A program made the position numbers and the translations under genes. Positions 41,617 through 49,702 of a stretch of 64,000 nt of DNA are shown one piece after another (the stretch's first letter is position 1; the number at the start of each line of letters is the position of its first letter). This DNA comes from Pyrobaculum neutrophilum V24Sta (GTDB lineage Archaea; Thermoproteota; Thermoprotei; Thermoproteales; Thermoproteaceae): assembly GCF_000019805.1 (NCBI RefSeq), contig NC_010525.1, forward strand, positions 434,001 to 498,000, in the 5' to 3' direction. Below the pieces are notes generated by a model that was not told where the DNA came from, searched no databases, and saw nothing but the letters and a program-made list of their open reading frames with translations.

Positions 41617-42858
41617 ATGCAGGTGGATGTGGCGGCTACGGTCTGGACGGCTCTGGGTGGAATACTTGTTTTTCTAATGATCCCCGCCGTGGGCTTCCTC
41701 GAGGCGGGGCTCGTCAGGAGGTCGAACGTAATTAACGCGATGATGAAGGGTCTTCTGGCGGTTATGGTGTTCTTCCCCATATGGTTCGTGGTGTTTCCCT
41801 ACTACTACGGCGGCGTTTTACAAGACGGGTTCTACCCAACGTCGCAAGACGCGGGCGTCCCAGCCTACGTCTACGGCTTCTTCATGGGGGCGTTCGGGTC
41901 GGTGACTCTGGCTATACTCTTCTCCGGCGCTCCCGAGAGGCTTAAATTCGGCGGCTGGCTGGCGTTCGCAGTGTTTTTCTCCGCCGTGCAGTGGCCTCTC
42001 GTCACGTCCTGGGTCTGGGCCAACGGCTTTCTGGCGAACTTGGGCAACTACTTCGGCCTCGAGGGGCTGGGCGTTAGAGATTTCGCCGGGGGGACCGTGG
42101 TGCACGCCTACGCGGCTCTGGCGGGGGCCGTGGCCACCGCCCTCCTCGGGCCTACGGCGCTGAGGGCGGTTAGGAAAAACGGGGGAGACAGCGTGGTGGC
42201 TTATAAGGAGGCTGTTGAGTATAAAAAAGCCGAGCTTCCATATGCCATCGTGGGCACCACCCTTCTCTTCTTCGGGTGGTTCGGCTTCAACGGCGGGTCG
42301 ACTATCGTGGTCAGCCCCCAGACCGGCTACGCGATAGCGAACACCGCCGTGGCTGGCTCGCTCGGTGGGCTCATCGCGGCGCTTCTGGCGAGGCTGGGGG
42401 AGGGCGTGTGGAGCCCGGTTATGGCCATCAGCGGCGTCTTGGCGGGGCTTGTGGCGATTACGCCTCTCGCCGGCTATGTGGAGCTGTGGGCGGCGCTTCT
42501 CGTCGGCGCGTTGTCGGGCGCGGTGGCCTTCTACGGGACTAAGCTGGTGGAGAGGTACATACCGGTGGACGACCCCGTCGGCAGTCTGCCGGTGCACGGC
42601 TTCAACGGCGTTTTGGGCAGCGCGCTTGTGCCTGTGCTGGCGTCGCCGGACGTGTCGGGCGGGCTCAAGGGGCTGATCTACGGCGGACCGGCGGGGTGGG
42701 TGCTTGTGCAGTGGCTTGGGATGGCCATCGCGCTTGTGTTCGTGGTGGCCACCACAGCGGCGTTCTTCTACGCCTTGGTCAAGCTGGGCTTTAGGGTGAA
42801 GCCGGAGGAGGAGCTGGTGGGGCTGGACATGGTTGACCACGGGGTGGCGAGGGTATGA
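41617..42858 (+). CDS. amt: Ammonium transporter
   Basis: A 413-residue membrane protein with 11 helices. The twin pore histidines are visible in GGTVVHAYAALAGA (His near 162) and LPVHGFNGVLG (His near 327), and FGWFGFNGGST is the family signature. It conducts ammonium/ammonia into the cell. Its stop overlaps the start of the PII gene as ATGA, the classic amtB-glnK coupling, so PII probably gates this channel. The operon continues into nadE, an ammonia-using enzyme. Confidence 0.95.
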   Translation: MQVDVAATVWTALGGILVFLMIPAVGFLEAGLVRRSNVINAMMKGLLAVMVFFPIWFVVFPYYYGGVLQDGFYPTSQDAGVPAYVYGFFMGAFGSVTLAILFSGAPERLKFGGWLAFAVFFSAVQWPLVTSWVWANGFLANLGNYFGLEGLGVRDFAGGTVVHAYAALAGAVATALLGPTALRAVRKNGGDSVVAYKEAVEYKKAELPYAIVGTTLLFFGWFGFNGGSTIVVSPQTGYAIANTAVAGSLGGLIAALLARLGEGVWSPVMAISGVLAGLVAITPLAGYVELWAALLVGALSGAVAFYGTKLVERYIPVDDPVGSLPVHGFNGVLGSALVPVLASPDVSGGLKGLIYGGPAGWVLVQWLGMAIALVFVVATTAAFFYALVKLGFRVKPEEELVGLDMVDHGVARV

Positions 42859-43181
42859 AGCTGGTTAGAGCGGTAATTAGGGAGGACAAGCTGGTGGATG
42901 TGCTAGATGCGCTTGTGAGGGCCGGATACACCGGCGCGACGGTGTTTAGAGATGTCGGCGGGATGGGCGGCGAAAGCGGCGTGGTGAAGATCAGGGGGAG
43001 GACCTACGAGGCGCTTCTGCCTAGGGCGGTGGTGGAGGTGGCCGTGGAGGACGGGGAGGTGGAGAAGGTGGTGAAGACGATCATGGAGGCGGCGAGGACG
43101 GGACACGTTGGCGACGGCAGAATCTTCGTGCTGGGGGTGGAGGGGGCATGGCGGATAAGAAGCGGGGAAAAGTTGGGCTGA
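42855..43181 (+). CDS. PII nitrogen-regulatory protein (GlnK-like)
   Basis: A 108-residue protein with the PII fold: MKLVRAVIREDKLVDVLDAL, a T-loop around GESGVVKIRGRTYEALLPR with a Tyr where bacterial PII is uridylylated, and the nucleotide-binding ARTGHVGDGRIFVL with RIRSGE. It should bind ATP/ADP and 2-oxoglutarate and plug the Amt channel when nitrogen is plentiful. It starts in the amt stop (ATGA), and its last 34 nt overlap the nadE frame. Confidence 0.92.
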   Translation: MKLVRAVIREDKLVDVLDALVRAGYTGATVFRDVGGMGGESGVVKIRGRTYEALLPRAVVEVAVEDGEVEKVVKTIMEAARTGHVGDGRIFVLGVEGAWRIRSGEKLG

Positions 43182-43999
43182 TCACTATCCAAGACGTCGT
43201 CGAGGCGGTGGACTACAGCTCGGCGAAGTCCGAAATCACGGCCTTTATCCACGACTACGTGTCGGCCTCGGGGGCCAAGGGCGTTGTCGTCGGCCTCAGC
43301 GGTGGGGTCGACTCCTCAACTGCCTTGGCCCTCGCCGTGGAGGCGCTGGGGGCGGATAGGGTGGTTGCGCTTGTCCTCCCCAGCAGATATACGCCTCAGC
43401 AAGATGTGGAAGACGCCGTATCTCTAGCGAGGCAACTCGGCGTGAGGCACTTCGTTGTTCAGATCGACCAGATCGCGTCGGCCTACTCCTCCCTGCCCTT
43501 CTACGACGAGGGGGATCAGGTGGCTAGGGGGAACCTCATGGCGAGGGTGCGCATGTCTATACTCTACTACTACGCCAACAGGTACGATATGTTGGTGCTC
43601 GGGACTGGGGACAAGAGCGAGCTTATGCTCGGCTACTTCACCAAATACGGCGACGGCGGCGTGGACCTCCTCCCCATCGGCGACCTCTACAAGACCCAGG
43701 TGAGGCGTATGGCTAAGCACCTGGGCGTGCCGGACCGCATCGCCGAGAAGCCGTCGGCCCCCCGCCTCTGGGCCGGCCACACTGCGGAGGGGGAGCTGGG
43801 CATAAGCTACAGGGAGGTAGACCTCGTCCTCTACGCCCACGAGCTAGGCCTCTCCAAAGATGTAATCCCAGACGCCACCGGCGTCTCTAGGCCAAAGGTG
43901 GAGAGGGTGCTGGCCCTGGTAGCTGAAAACGCCCACAAGAGGGCGCCGCCCGTGGCTAAGCTCGCCAGGAGCAGGAAATACACTAAGGATTTAAGATAG
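43148..43999 (+). CDS. nadE: NAD synthetase, ammonia-dependent
   Basis: A 283-residue N-type ATP pyrophosphatase. VVGLSGGVDSSTALALA is the PP-loop, GTGDKSELMLGYFTKYGDGGVD is the NaAD/ATP site, and PIGDLYKTQVRRMAKHLGVP follows. There is no glutaminase domain, so it uses free ammonia to amidate nicotinic acid adenine dinucleotide, the last step of NAD synthesis. It overlaps the PII gene by 34 nt and is two genes downstream of amt, so imported ammonium may feed it directly. A shorter start just after the PII stop is not excluded. Confidence 0.93.
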   Translation: MADKKRGKVGLITIQDVVEAVDYSSAKSEITAFIHDYVSASGAKGVVVGLSGGVDSSTALALAVEALGADRVVALVLPSRYTPQQDVEDAVSLARQLGVRHFVVQIDQIASAYSSLPFYDEGDQVARGNLMARVRMSILYYYANRYDMLVLGTGDKSELMLGYFTKYGDGGVDLLPIGDLYKTQVRRMAKHLGVPDRIAEKPSAPRLWAGHTAEGELGISYREVDLVLYAHELGLSKDVIPDATGVSRPKVERVLALVAENAHKRAPPVAKLARSRKYTKDLR

Positions 44000-44010
44000 T
44001 TTAACCCAAC

Positions 44011-44309
44011 GTGGAGGTTGTCACCTTGGAGAGCCCCGAGGTAGATCGTCGTCTAGACGCCCTCCTCGACCTCGTGTGTACAACCTGAAGACCCTCCTCG
44101 TGGCTAGAGACGGGGTTGTAGTGCTCCCCGAGGCCTACAGGGGGGTTAGGCTTGAGGAGGCGGTGGGGGAGGTGTGCGGCGTCTGTCTCGTCTTGAGGGG
44201 GGCTGGGAGGGCCTACGTCTTTTCCTCATTCACTATTAAGATGGGGGTGGGCAACTTGGCCAAGCTTGTGGCTGAGGTCTGCGGCGGGTCTGTTCAACCG
44301 CCGCCGTAG
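44011..44309 (+). CDS. Small hypothetical protein, possibly one gene with a GT-repeat frameshift
   Basis: A TATA-like element (GGATTTAAG, 43988-43996) precedes a GTG at 44011 that opens EVVTLESPEVDRRLDALLDLV and stops at 44088. A second frame from GTG 44076 encodes VYNLKTLLVARDGVVVLPEAY through to 44309 (77 residues). Removing one GT from the GTGTGT run at 44074-44079 joins both into a single chain of about 98 residues with the leaderless start at the usual spacing. So the gene may be frameshifted, or two overlapping small genes. No known family. The 3' end overlaps the convergent gene by 16 bp. Confidence 0.5.
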
Positions 44310-45151
44310 TAGCCGCACATTTTGCAGTACCTCTTGTCGTCTAGCTCGGCGCCGCATCTTGGGCAGGGGTTCCTCCGCGCCTTTGGGTAGGTGAGGCCGG
44401 CCCTCCTGTAGATGTGGTAGAGGTAGCGGGCTGGGCCGTCGAGGTGGAGGTCCACCTCCGCCCTTCTGCCCAGCTCCTCCAGCGCCTTGTAGAGGGCGCG
44501 GAAGCCGGAGCCCACCTCGGCGGGGTCCTTCCGCCTTTGTCCAAGGTCGCCCAGCTCCTGCCTCAGCAGGCATTTGCCGAGGCCGCACTTTGTCTTCTCC
44601 TCTATGGGTATAGAGAGGAGGTGTTGGGCCGCCTCTAGGAAGGGTGCTTTAACCTCTACGCCAAGCGCCTTGGCTAGGTCGAAGGAACAGAAGTACCACC
44701 GGGAGGGGTCCATATATCTCGCGAGCTCCTCCCTAGGCTTCGCCAGCATGAAGCTGTAGCCTACGCAGATCTCGTCTCCGGCGTCTCCCGTGCAGACGGT
44801 CCCCGCACCGAGGTCTCTGGCGAGCTTGAGGGCGATGTATTGGACGGAGCAGTTCACCACCTCCATGGGGTTGAAGAGCTTTATCGCCTTCACCACCTCC
44901 TCCACGGCGGCCAGCGCCTCCCACATCGGGACGTACCTAACGACGAGGGGAAGGCCGAGCCTCCTCGCGGCCTCGACGGCGTGTGGGGCGTCCGTGCCGG
45001 GGGACTCAGCCAGCTGGACGTTCACCAGGAGGGGTCTGTGCCCGAGTTTGACGTGGGCGAGGGCCACCGCGGTGGAGTCCAGCCCTCCTGAGAAGGCGAT
45101 GGCGTCGCAGGGCCTCCTCGCCACGGACTCGGCCAGCCTTTCCACAATCAT
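44294..45151 (-). CDS. Asparagine-synthetase-like ATP-PPase with C-terminal zinc ribbon
   Basis: A 285-residue protein. AIAFSGGLDSTAVALAHV is the PP-loop and CTGDAGDEICVGYSFML matches the G-x-GDE motif of AsnB-type synthetase domains. There is no glutaminase domain, so ammonia or a carrier would be the nitrogen source. The C-terminus PCPRCGAELDDKRYCKMCGYYGGG adds a four-Cys zinc ribbon of the kind seen in RNA-modifying enzymes. It overlaps the dph6 stop by ATGA. The substrate is unknown; RNA or diphthamide-related amidation or thiolation is possible. Confidence 0.7.
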   Translation of the reverse strand: MIVERLAESVARRPCDAIAFSGGLDSTAVALAHVKLGHRPLLVNVQLAESPGTDAPHAVEAARRLGLPLVVRYVPMWEALAAVEEVVKAIKLFNPMEVVNCSVQYIALKLARDLGAGTVCTGDAGDEICVGYSFMLAKPREELARYMDPSRWYFCSFDLAKALGVEVKAPFLEAAQHLLSIPIEEKTKCGLGKCLLRQELGDLGQRRKDPAEVGSGFRALYKALEELGRRAEVDLHLDGPARYLYHIYRRAGLTYPKARRNPCPRCGAELDDKRYCKMCGYYGGG

Positions 45152-45753
45152 ACCAGCCGGGCTATGTAGTAGTCGCCGTGTTTCTCCACGGCGCCGCACT
45201 GCACATCCAGCGCGACGGCGCCCACCCTGGTGACCAGGGTGTGGTACTCCCCCCTCTCGCCTATTGGGTCCATGCCGAGTTTTTTGAGGTCGGCGAGGAA
45301 GTCGGCGACGTTCTCCCTCCCAACCCGCCTGCAGACTATGGACCTGTCTAGCGCCCCGATGACTATGAACTCCATCTTCTCCGCCTCCTCGTAGAGGATC
45401 TGCGCGGGGTCTCTGCCCCACAGGGGCTCCCTCAGCTCGGCGCCTGCCTCCCTGGCGAGTTGCTCCATGTAGCGGAGGTGCTCCTCCACCGCCTGGTCCC
45501 CCGCCACCAGGACCCTTGCGCCGAGCCGCCGGAGCAGATCCGCCTTTGTCCTCCGCTCGGCGCCCTTGGGCAGATTCACCACCAGCGTCGGCACCCCGAG
45601 CTTCACCGCAAGCTCCACGGTCTTGTGTAGGTTCACGAGGTGGGGAGAGGGGCGTGGGAAGCTGTAGACGGAGATGAAGAACATGTCCACGGGCCACTCC
45701 AGCAACGCCGCATAGACGGAGTCTTTACCGCCGGAGAAGAAAGCCACCTTCAT
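45148..45753 (-). CDS. dph6: Diphthine-ammonia ligase
   Basis: A 201-residue PP-loop ATPase. MKVAFFSGGKDSVYAALL is the ATP pyrophosphatase motif, EPLWGRDPAQILYEEAEKMEFIVIGA lies in the conserved Dph6 region, and GERGEYHTLVTRVG corresponds to the family's GE-x-GEYHT/ET motif. It completes diphthamide on elongation factor 2 by amidation with ammonia. A TATA element at 45772-45780 on the minus strand is about 22 nt before ATG 45753. It is followed by an AsnB-like gene in the same unit. Confidence 0.88.
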   Translation of the reverse strand: MKVAFFSGGKDSVYAALLEWPVDMFFISVYSFPRPSPHLVNLHKTVELAVKLGVPTLVVNLPKGAERRTKADLLRRLGARVLVAGDQAVEEHLRYMEQLAREAGAELREPLWGRDPAQILYEEAEKMEFIVIGALDRSIVCRRVGRENVADFLADLKKLGMDPIGERGEYHTLVTRVGAVALDVQCGAVEKHGDYYIARLV

Positions 45754-45818
45754 AGGCCCGGGATCCCACCGATTTATATTGGTTTCTGCTCCTATATATA
45801 TTGCCCATGTGGAAAACC

Positions 45819-45827
45819 TTTTTATAT
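45819..45827 (+). promoter_or_regulatory. TATA box of thiC
   Basis: TTTTTATAT lies about 23 nt before ATG 45846. No TPP riboswitch-like structure is seen in the 90-bp gap, in line with a leaderless transcript. Confidence 0.65.
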
Positions 45828-45845
45828 GGAATCGATCAGCTGTTT

Positions 45846-47138
45846 ATGGCAAAGACGTTAATTCAGCAGGCCAGGGAGGGCAGAGCGCCTCCCGAGCTTG
45901 AGAGGGTGGCTAAGGCGGAGGACGTAAGCGTGGCTAAGCTCCGGGACCGCCTGGCTCGGGGGCAGGCGGTGGTTTTGACCAACGCCAAGTCGCCGCCTAG
46001 GAGGCTCACCGGCGTGGGGAAGGGGCTACACACGAAGGTCAACGTCAACCTGGGGACCTCCTCGGAGGTGGTGGACCTCGGGGCGGAGCTGAAGAAGGTG
46101 GAGGTGGCGAATAGGTGGGGCGACACGTTGATGGATCTAAGCGTCGGCGGCGATCTAGACGCGGTGAGGAGGGCCGTGTTGAGCAAGGCGGAGATCCCCG
46201 TGGGCACCGTCCCCATATACCAAGCCTTTATCGAGGCCTTCGAGAAGAGGGGCGGCGGGGCTTACATGACGGAGGACCACCTGTTTGAGGTGGTGGAGAG
46301 GCAGTTGAAAGACGGCGTGTCGTTTATGACGATACACGCCGCGGTCACGAGGGACCTGGCCTTGAAGGTGCTGAAGAGCGATAGGGTGATCCCCGTCGTG
46401 TCGCGCGGCGGCGACATGGTCATCGGCTGGATGCTCTACAACGAGTCCGAGAACCCCTACCTCAAGAACTGGGACTACCTCCTGGAGCTCTTCGCCGAGT
46501 ACGACGCCACCATCTCCATAGGCGACGCCCTGAGGCCGGGCGCCATCGCAGACGCCCACGACGAGTTCCAGATAGCCGAGCTCGTCGAGGCGGCTAGGCT
46601 GGCCAAGAGGGCTATCAAGGCGGGGGTCCAGGTGATGCTTGAGGGGCCGGGGCACGTGCCGCTGAACGAGATCGTCTGGTCTATAAAGCTGGAGAAGAAG
46701 CTCACGGGGGGCGTCCCCTACTACGTCCTGGGGCCTCTGCCGACTGACGTGGCCGCGCCCTACGACCACATCGCCTCTGCGGTGGGCGCCGCCCTCGCCG
46801 CCGCCGCGGGGGCCGACCTTCTGTGCTACATCACGCCGGCGGAGCACCTCTCCCTGCCCACCGTCAAGCAGGTGGAGGAGGGGGTGAAGGCCTACAGGGT
46901 CGCGGCCCACATAGGAGACATCGTGAAGCTTGGGCCAAAGGCCTCGGGGTGGGATAGGGAGGTGAGCGTGTACAGGGGCAGGCTCGACTGGGCCAACATG
47001 ATAAACAAGCTCCTCGACCCGGAGGCCGCGTGGGCGGTGTATAGGCAGTTCGGGGAGCCCAAGGTGAAGGGCTGCACCATGTGCGGCAAGTACTGCCCCA
47101 TGATGTGGGTGAAGGAGCAAGCGAGGAAAACCTCTTGA
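45846..47138 (+). CDS. thiC: Phosphomethylpyrimidine synthase
   Basis: A 430-residue protein, [20 protein letters not shown] at the start and the C-terminal iron-sulfur motif [13 protein letters not shown] (C-x2-C-x4-C). Internal landmarks [22 protein letters not shown] and [13 protein letters not shown] are diagnostic. It converts aminoimidazole ribotide to HMP-P for thiamine by radical SAM chemistry. Upstream in-frame ATGs at 45801 and 45807 lie before or inside the TATA box and were rejected. It shares the gap with divergent dph6, each gene having its own TATA. Confidence 0.95.
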   Translation: MAKTLIQQAREGRAPPELERVAKAEDVSVAKLRDRLARGQAVVLTNAKSPPRRLTGVGKGLHTKVNVNLGTSSEVVDLGAELKKVEVANRWGDTLMDLSVGGDLDAVRRAVLSKAEIPVGTVPIYQAFIEAFEKRGGGAYMTEDHLFEVVERQLKDGVSFMTIHAAVTRDLALKVLKSDRVIPVVSRGGDMVIGWMLYNESENPYLKNWDYLLELFAEYDATISIGDALRPGAIADAHDEFQIAELVEAARLAKRAIKAGVQVMLEGPGHVPLNEIVWSIKLEKKLTGGVPYYVLGPLPTDVAAPYDHIASAVGAALAAAAGADLLCYITPAEHLSLPTVKQVEEGVKAYRVAAHIGDIVKLGPKASGWDREVSVYRGRLDWANMINKLLDPEAAWAVYRQFGEPKVKGCTMCGKYCPMMWVKEQARKTS

Positions 47139-47240
47139 CATACATCTATACAATTTCTTTCCACCTCCGCCTCTTTCCCCCGTTAGCAGGCGGAAAAATT
47201 TATCATAGTAAAGCTGATAAAGGGAGGTGGGGAGGCCGCC

Positions 47241-48167
47241 GTGGATTACGCGGCGGAGGTGAGGAGGCTTAAGTCGGAGAAGAACGCAGTGGTGCTGGCC
47301 CACAACTATCAGCGGCCGGAGGTCCAAGATGTGGCGGACTTCGTCGGCGATTCCCTAAACCTCTCCCTAGCGGCTAGGGAGACAGGGGCCTCCCTCGTGG
47401 TTTTCGCGGGGGTCTACTTCATGGCTGAGACGGCGGCTATATTGAACCCGAACAAGAGGGTGCTTATCCCTGATCCAAACGCCGGCTGTAGCCTGGCCGA
47501 CGCCGTCGACGTGGAGGCGGTTAGGAGGTGGAGGGAGAGGCACCCGGGCGGGGTGGTGGTGGCCTACATAAACACGAGGGCTGAGGTGAAGGCTCTGGCC
47601 GACTACGTCTGCACCTCGGCCAACTGTCTAAAGGTCGTCGAGGCGATCCCCCGGGACAAGCCCCTGTTGTTTCTGCCGGATAAATACCTCGGGATGTACA
47701 TCGCGGCGAAGACGGGGCGCCCGATGGACATCTGGGACGGGGCGTGCCACGTGCACGAGAGGCTGACGGCGCCTCAGATACTTACCAAGGTGAAGCTCTA
47801 TAGAGACGCGGAGGTGTTGATCCACCCGGAGTGCGGATGCGGCACCGCCTGCCTCGTGGAGCTGCCTAGGCTGGGGGTGGAGCCGAGGTTTCTCTCCACC
47901 GAGGGGATGGTGAAGTACGTGAGGCAGTCTCCGGCGAGGCGGTTCATAGTCGCCACGGAGACGGGCATCATTTACAGGATGGCGAAGGAGGCGCCTGGGA
48001 AGGAGTTCATCCCGGCGTCTGAGGAGGCGGTCTGCGAATACATGAAGCTCACCACCATAGAGAAGGTGTATAGGTCCCTCCGGGACGAGGTCTACAGGGT
48101 GGCGGTGCCCGAGGAGGTGGCGAAGAGGGCGAGGGCGGCGATAGAGAGGATGTTCCAGTTCGCATGA
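47241..48167 (+). CDS. nadA: Quinolinate synthase
   Basis: A 308-residue protein. VVLAHNYQRPEVQDVADFVGDSL opens the first domain. The three 4Fe-4S cysteines appear in CTSANC, HPECGCG and AVCEYMKLTT. It condenses iminoaspartate with dihydroxyacetone phosphate to quinolinate. GTG 47241 follows a GGGAGGTGG ribosome-binding-like stretch, and a TATA-like AATTTATCA is about 43 nt upstream, so this transcript probably has a short leader, unlike most genes here. The stop overlaps the next start as ATGA. Confidence 0.95.
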   Translation: MDYAAEVRRLKSEKNAVVLAHNYQRPEVQDVADFVGDSLNLSLAARETGASLVVFAGVYFMAETAAILNPNKRVLIPDPNAGCSLADAVDVEAVRRWRERHPGGVVVAYINTRAEVKALADYVCTSANCLKVVEAIPRDKPLLFLPDKYLGMYIAAKTGRPMDIWDGACHVHERLTAPQILTKVKLYRDAEVLIHPECGCGTACLVELPRLGVEPRFLSTEGMVKYVRQSPARRFIVATETGIIYRMAKEAPGKEFIPASEEAVCEYMKLTTIEKVYRSLRDEVYRVAVPEEVAKRARAAIERMFQFA

Positions 48168-49702
48168 TCGAGGCTAGGCTCTTCGCGTATCAGCTTTTGG
48201 AGGAGCTGAGGCGGGACCTTCCCTTTGTGGACTTCGCCGCCGCGGCGGCGCCGAGGCGGGAGGTGGAGGCGTGTGTCACAGCTAAGCAGGGCGGCGTGGC
48301 AGCCGGCCTTGAGGAGGCCGTGGAGTTTCTAAAGCTCCTGGGCTTCCGGGTGACGCACGCGTTGCCGGACGGCTCCCCCTTCGCCGCCGGCTCTAGGCTT
48401 CTCTGCTTCAGGGGGGAGGCGCCCGAGGTGTTGAAGGTGGAGAGGACCCTGCTCAACCTCGTGGCCCACGCCTCCGGCGTGGCTACATACACAAGGCGAT
48501 TGGTGGAGAGGGCGAGGGCCGCCAACCCAAGGGTGGTGGTGGCGGCGACGAGGAAGACCCTGCCGTTTCTCCGGTATATAGAGAAGAAGGCCGTTTGGCT
48601 AGGCGGCGGGGACCCCCACAGGTACTCCCTAAGCGACGCCGTGATGTTTAAGGACAACCACAGGGCGCTGGCTCCGCTGGAGGCGCTTATGTCGGCTAGG
48701 CGGCCCTTCATCCAGAGGGTGGAGGTGGAGGTCTCCTCGGCGGAGGAGGCGGTTAAGGCGGCGGAGCTGGGCGCCGAAGTCGTCATGTTGGACAACGTCT
48801 CCCCCGATGAGGCGAGGAGAGCCCACGAGGAGCTGGCGAGGAGGGGCCTGAGGGGGCGGGTGGTGTTGGAGGTCTCCGGGGGGATAAACGAGGAGAACAT
48901 CGCCTTGTACGCCCCCTACGTAGACGTGATCTCGGTGGGTAGGCTGACGCACAGCGCCCCGGCGGTGGACATATCGCTGGAGCTCGTCAACGCCAGGACC
49001 CCGGTGGGGCTTATCGGGGTGGGGAGGCTTGGGGGCGCCATATTGGAGATGGCCAGGGGCGACGAGGAGATCGAGATCGCCGCCGTATACGACGTGGATG
49101 GGGAGAGGTGTGTGAGAGCGGCCGGCGATAGGTGTGTATCTACGGTGGACGAGCTTATCGCCAGGAGCGAGTTCGTGGTGGAGGCGGCGAGCGCCGAGGC
49201 TCTGCTCCACTACGCCTGCAAGATCCTGTCGGCCGGGAGGCACCTGGTGGCGGCCTCCGTAGGCGCCGCGTTGAAGTTGCCGAGGTGCGGGCCGGGCGTG
49301 TTGTTTATCCCAAGCGGCGCCGTGGGCGGGTTAGACGTCGTGGCCGCGGCTGGGGGGCGGGTGACGCATAGAGTACATAAACACGGCCTTGGGGCGGACC
49401 GGGGGCCAGCCGGCGAGATGTTTGAAAAGTACCCCCGGAACCTGAACTCCTCGGTTGCCCTATCTCTCGCCGCTGGGTCGGAGGCCTACGTGGAGATAGA
49501 CGGCGAGGCTCCCCCAGGCGTAAATATACACGAGATCGCGGTGGAGCATAGATGGGGGAGGGCCTACGTTAGGCTGGAGAACAAGGCCGAGGGCCCCACC
49601 AGCGCCCTCGCCGCGGCCTCCATCTACACAACGCTGAAAAGCGCTGTGAGGCTACTCAAGGGCCGGGGGGCCGTGGTGGTGGGGACCTTCAAGGTGCTTT
49701 AG
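48164..49702 (+). CDS. Fused quinolinate phosphoribosyltransferase (NadC) and aspartate dehydrogenase
   Basis: One 512-residue chain. Residues 1-275 are NadC: ATRKTLPFLRYIEKKAVWLGGGDPHRYSLSDA carries the phosphate-binding Arg/Lys/His, with KDNH and the barrel end DVISVGRLTHSAPAVDISLEL. Residues 282-512 are aspartate dehydrogenase (NadX-type): VGLIGVGRLGGAI is the NAD motif and YPRNLNSSVALSLA the family signature. So the first and last enzymes of quinolinate-to-NaMN synthesis are one protein, translated right after NadA, suggesting channelling of unstable iminoaspartate. No frameshift or stop separates the domains. Confidence 0.92.
   Translation: MIEARLFAYQLLEELRRDLPFVDFAAAAAPRREVEACVTAKQGGVAAGLEEAVEFLKLLGFRVTHALPDGSPFAAGSRLLCFRGEAPEVLKVERTLLNLVAHASGVATYTRRLVERARAANPRVVVAATRKTLPFLRYIEKKAVWLGGGDPHRYSLSDAVMFKDNHRALAPLEALMSARRPFIQRVEVEVSSAEEAVKAAELGAEVVMLDNVSPDEARRAHEELARRGLRGRVVLEVSGGINEENIALYAPYVDVISVGRLTHSAPAVDISLELVNARTPVGLIGVGRLGGAILEMARGDEEIEIAAVYDVDGERCVRAAGDRCVSTVDELIARSEFVVEAASAEALLHYACKILSAGRHLVAASVGAALKLPRCGPGVLFIPSGAVGGLDVVAAAGGRVTHRVHKHGLGADRGPAGEMFEKYPRNLNSSVALSLAAGSEAYVEIDGEAPPGVNIHEIAVEHRWGRAYVRLENKAEGPTSALAAASIYTTLKSAVRLLKGRGAVVVGTFKVL

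Noticed and set aside
45754-45845. TPP riboswitch before thiC
   Set aside because: The 92-bp gap is AT-rich with two TATA boxes and no conserved thi-box pairing; the transcript seems leaderless.
46155-47327. 390-codon minus-strand frame opposite thiC
   Set aside because: His/Leu/Val/Pro-biased shadow translation; thiC on the plus strand is certain.
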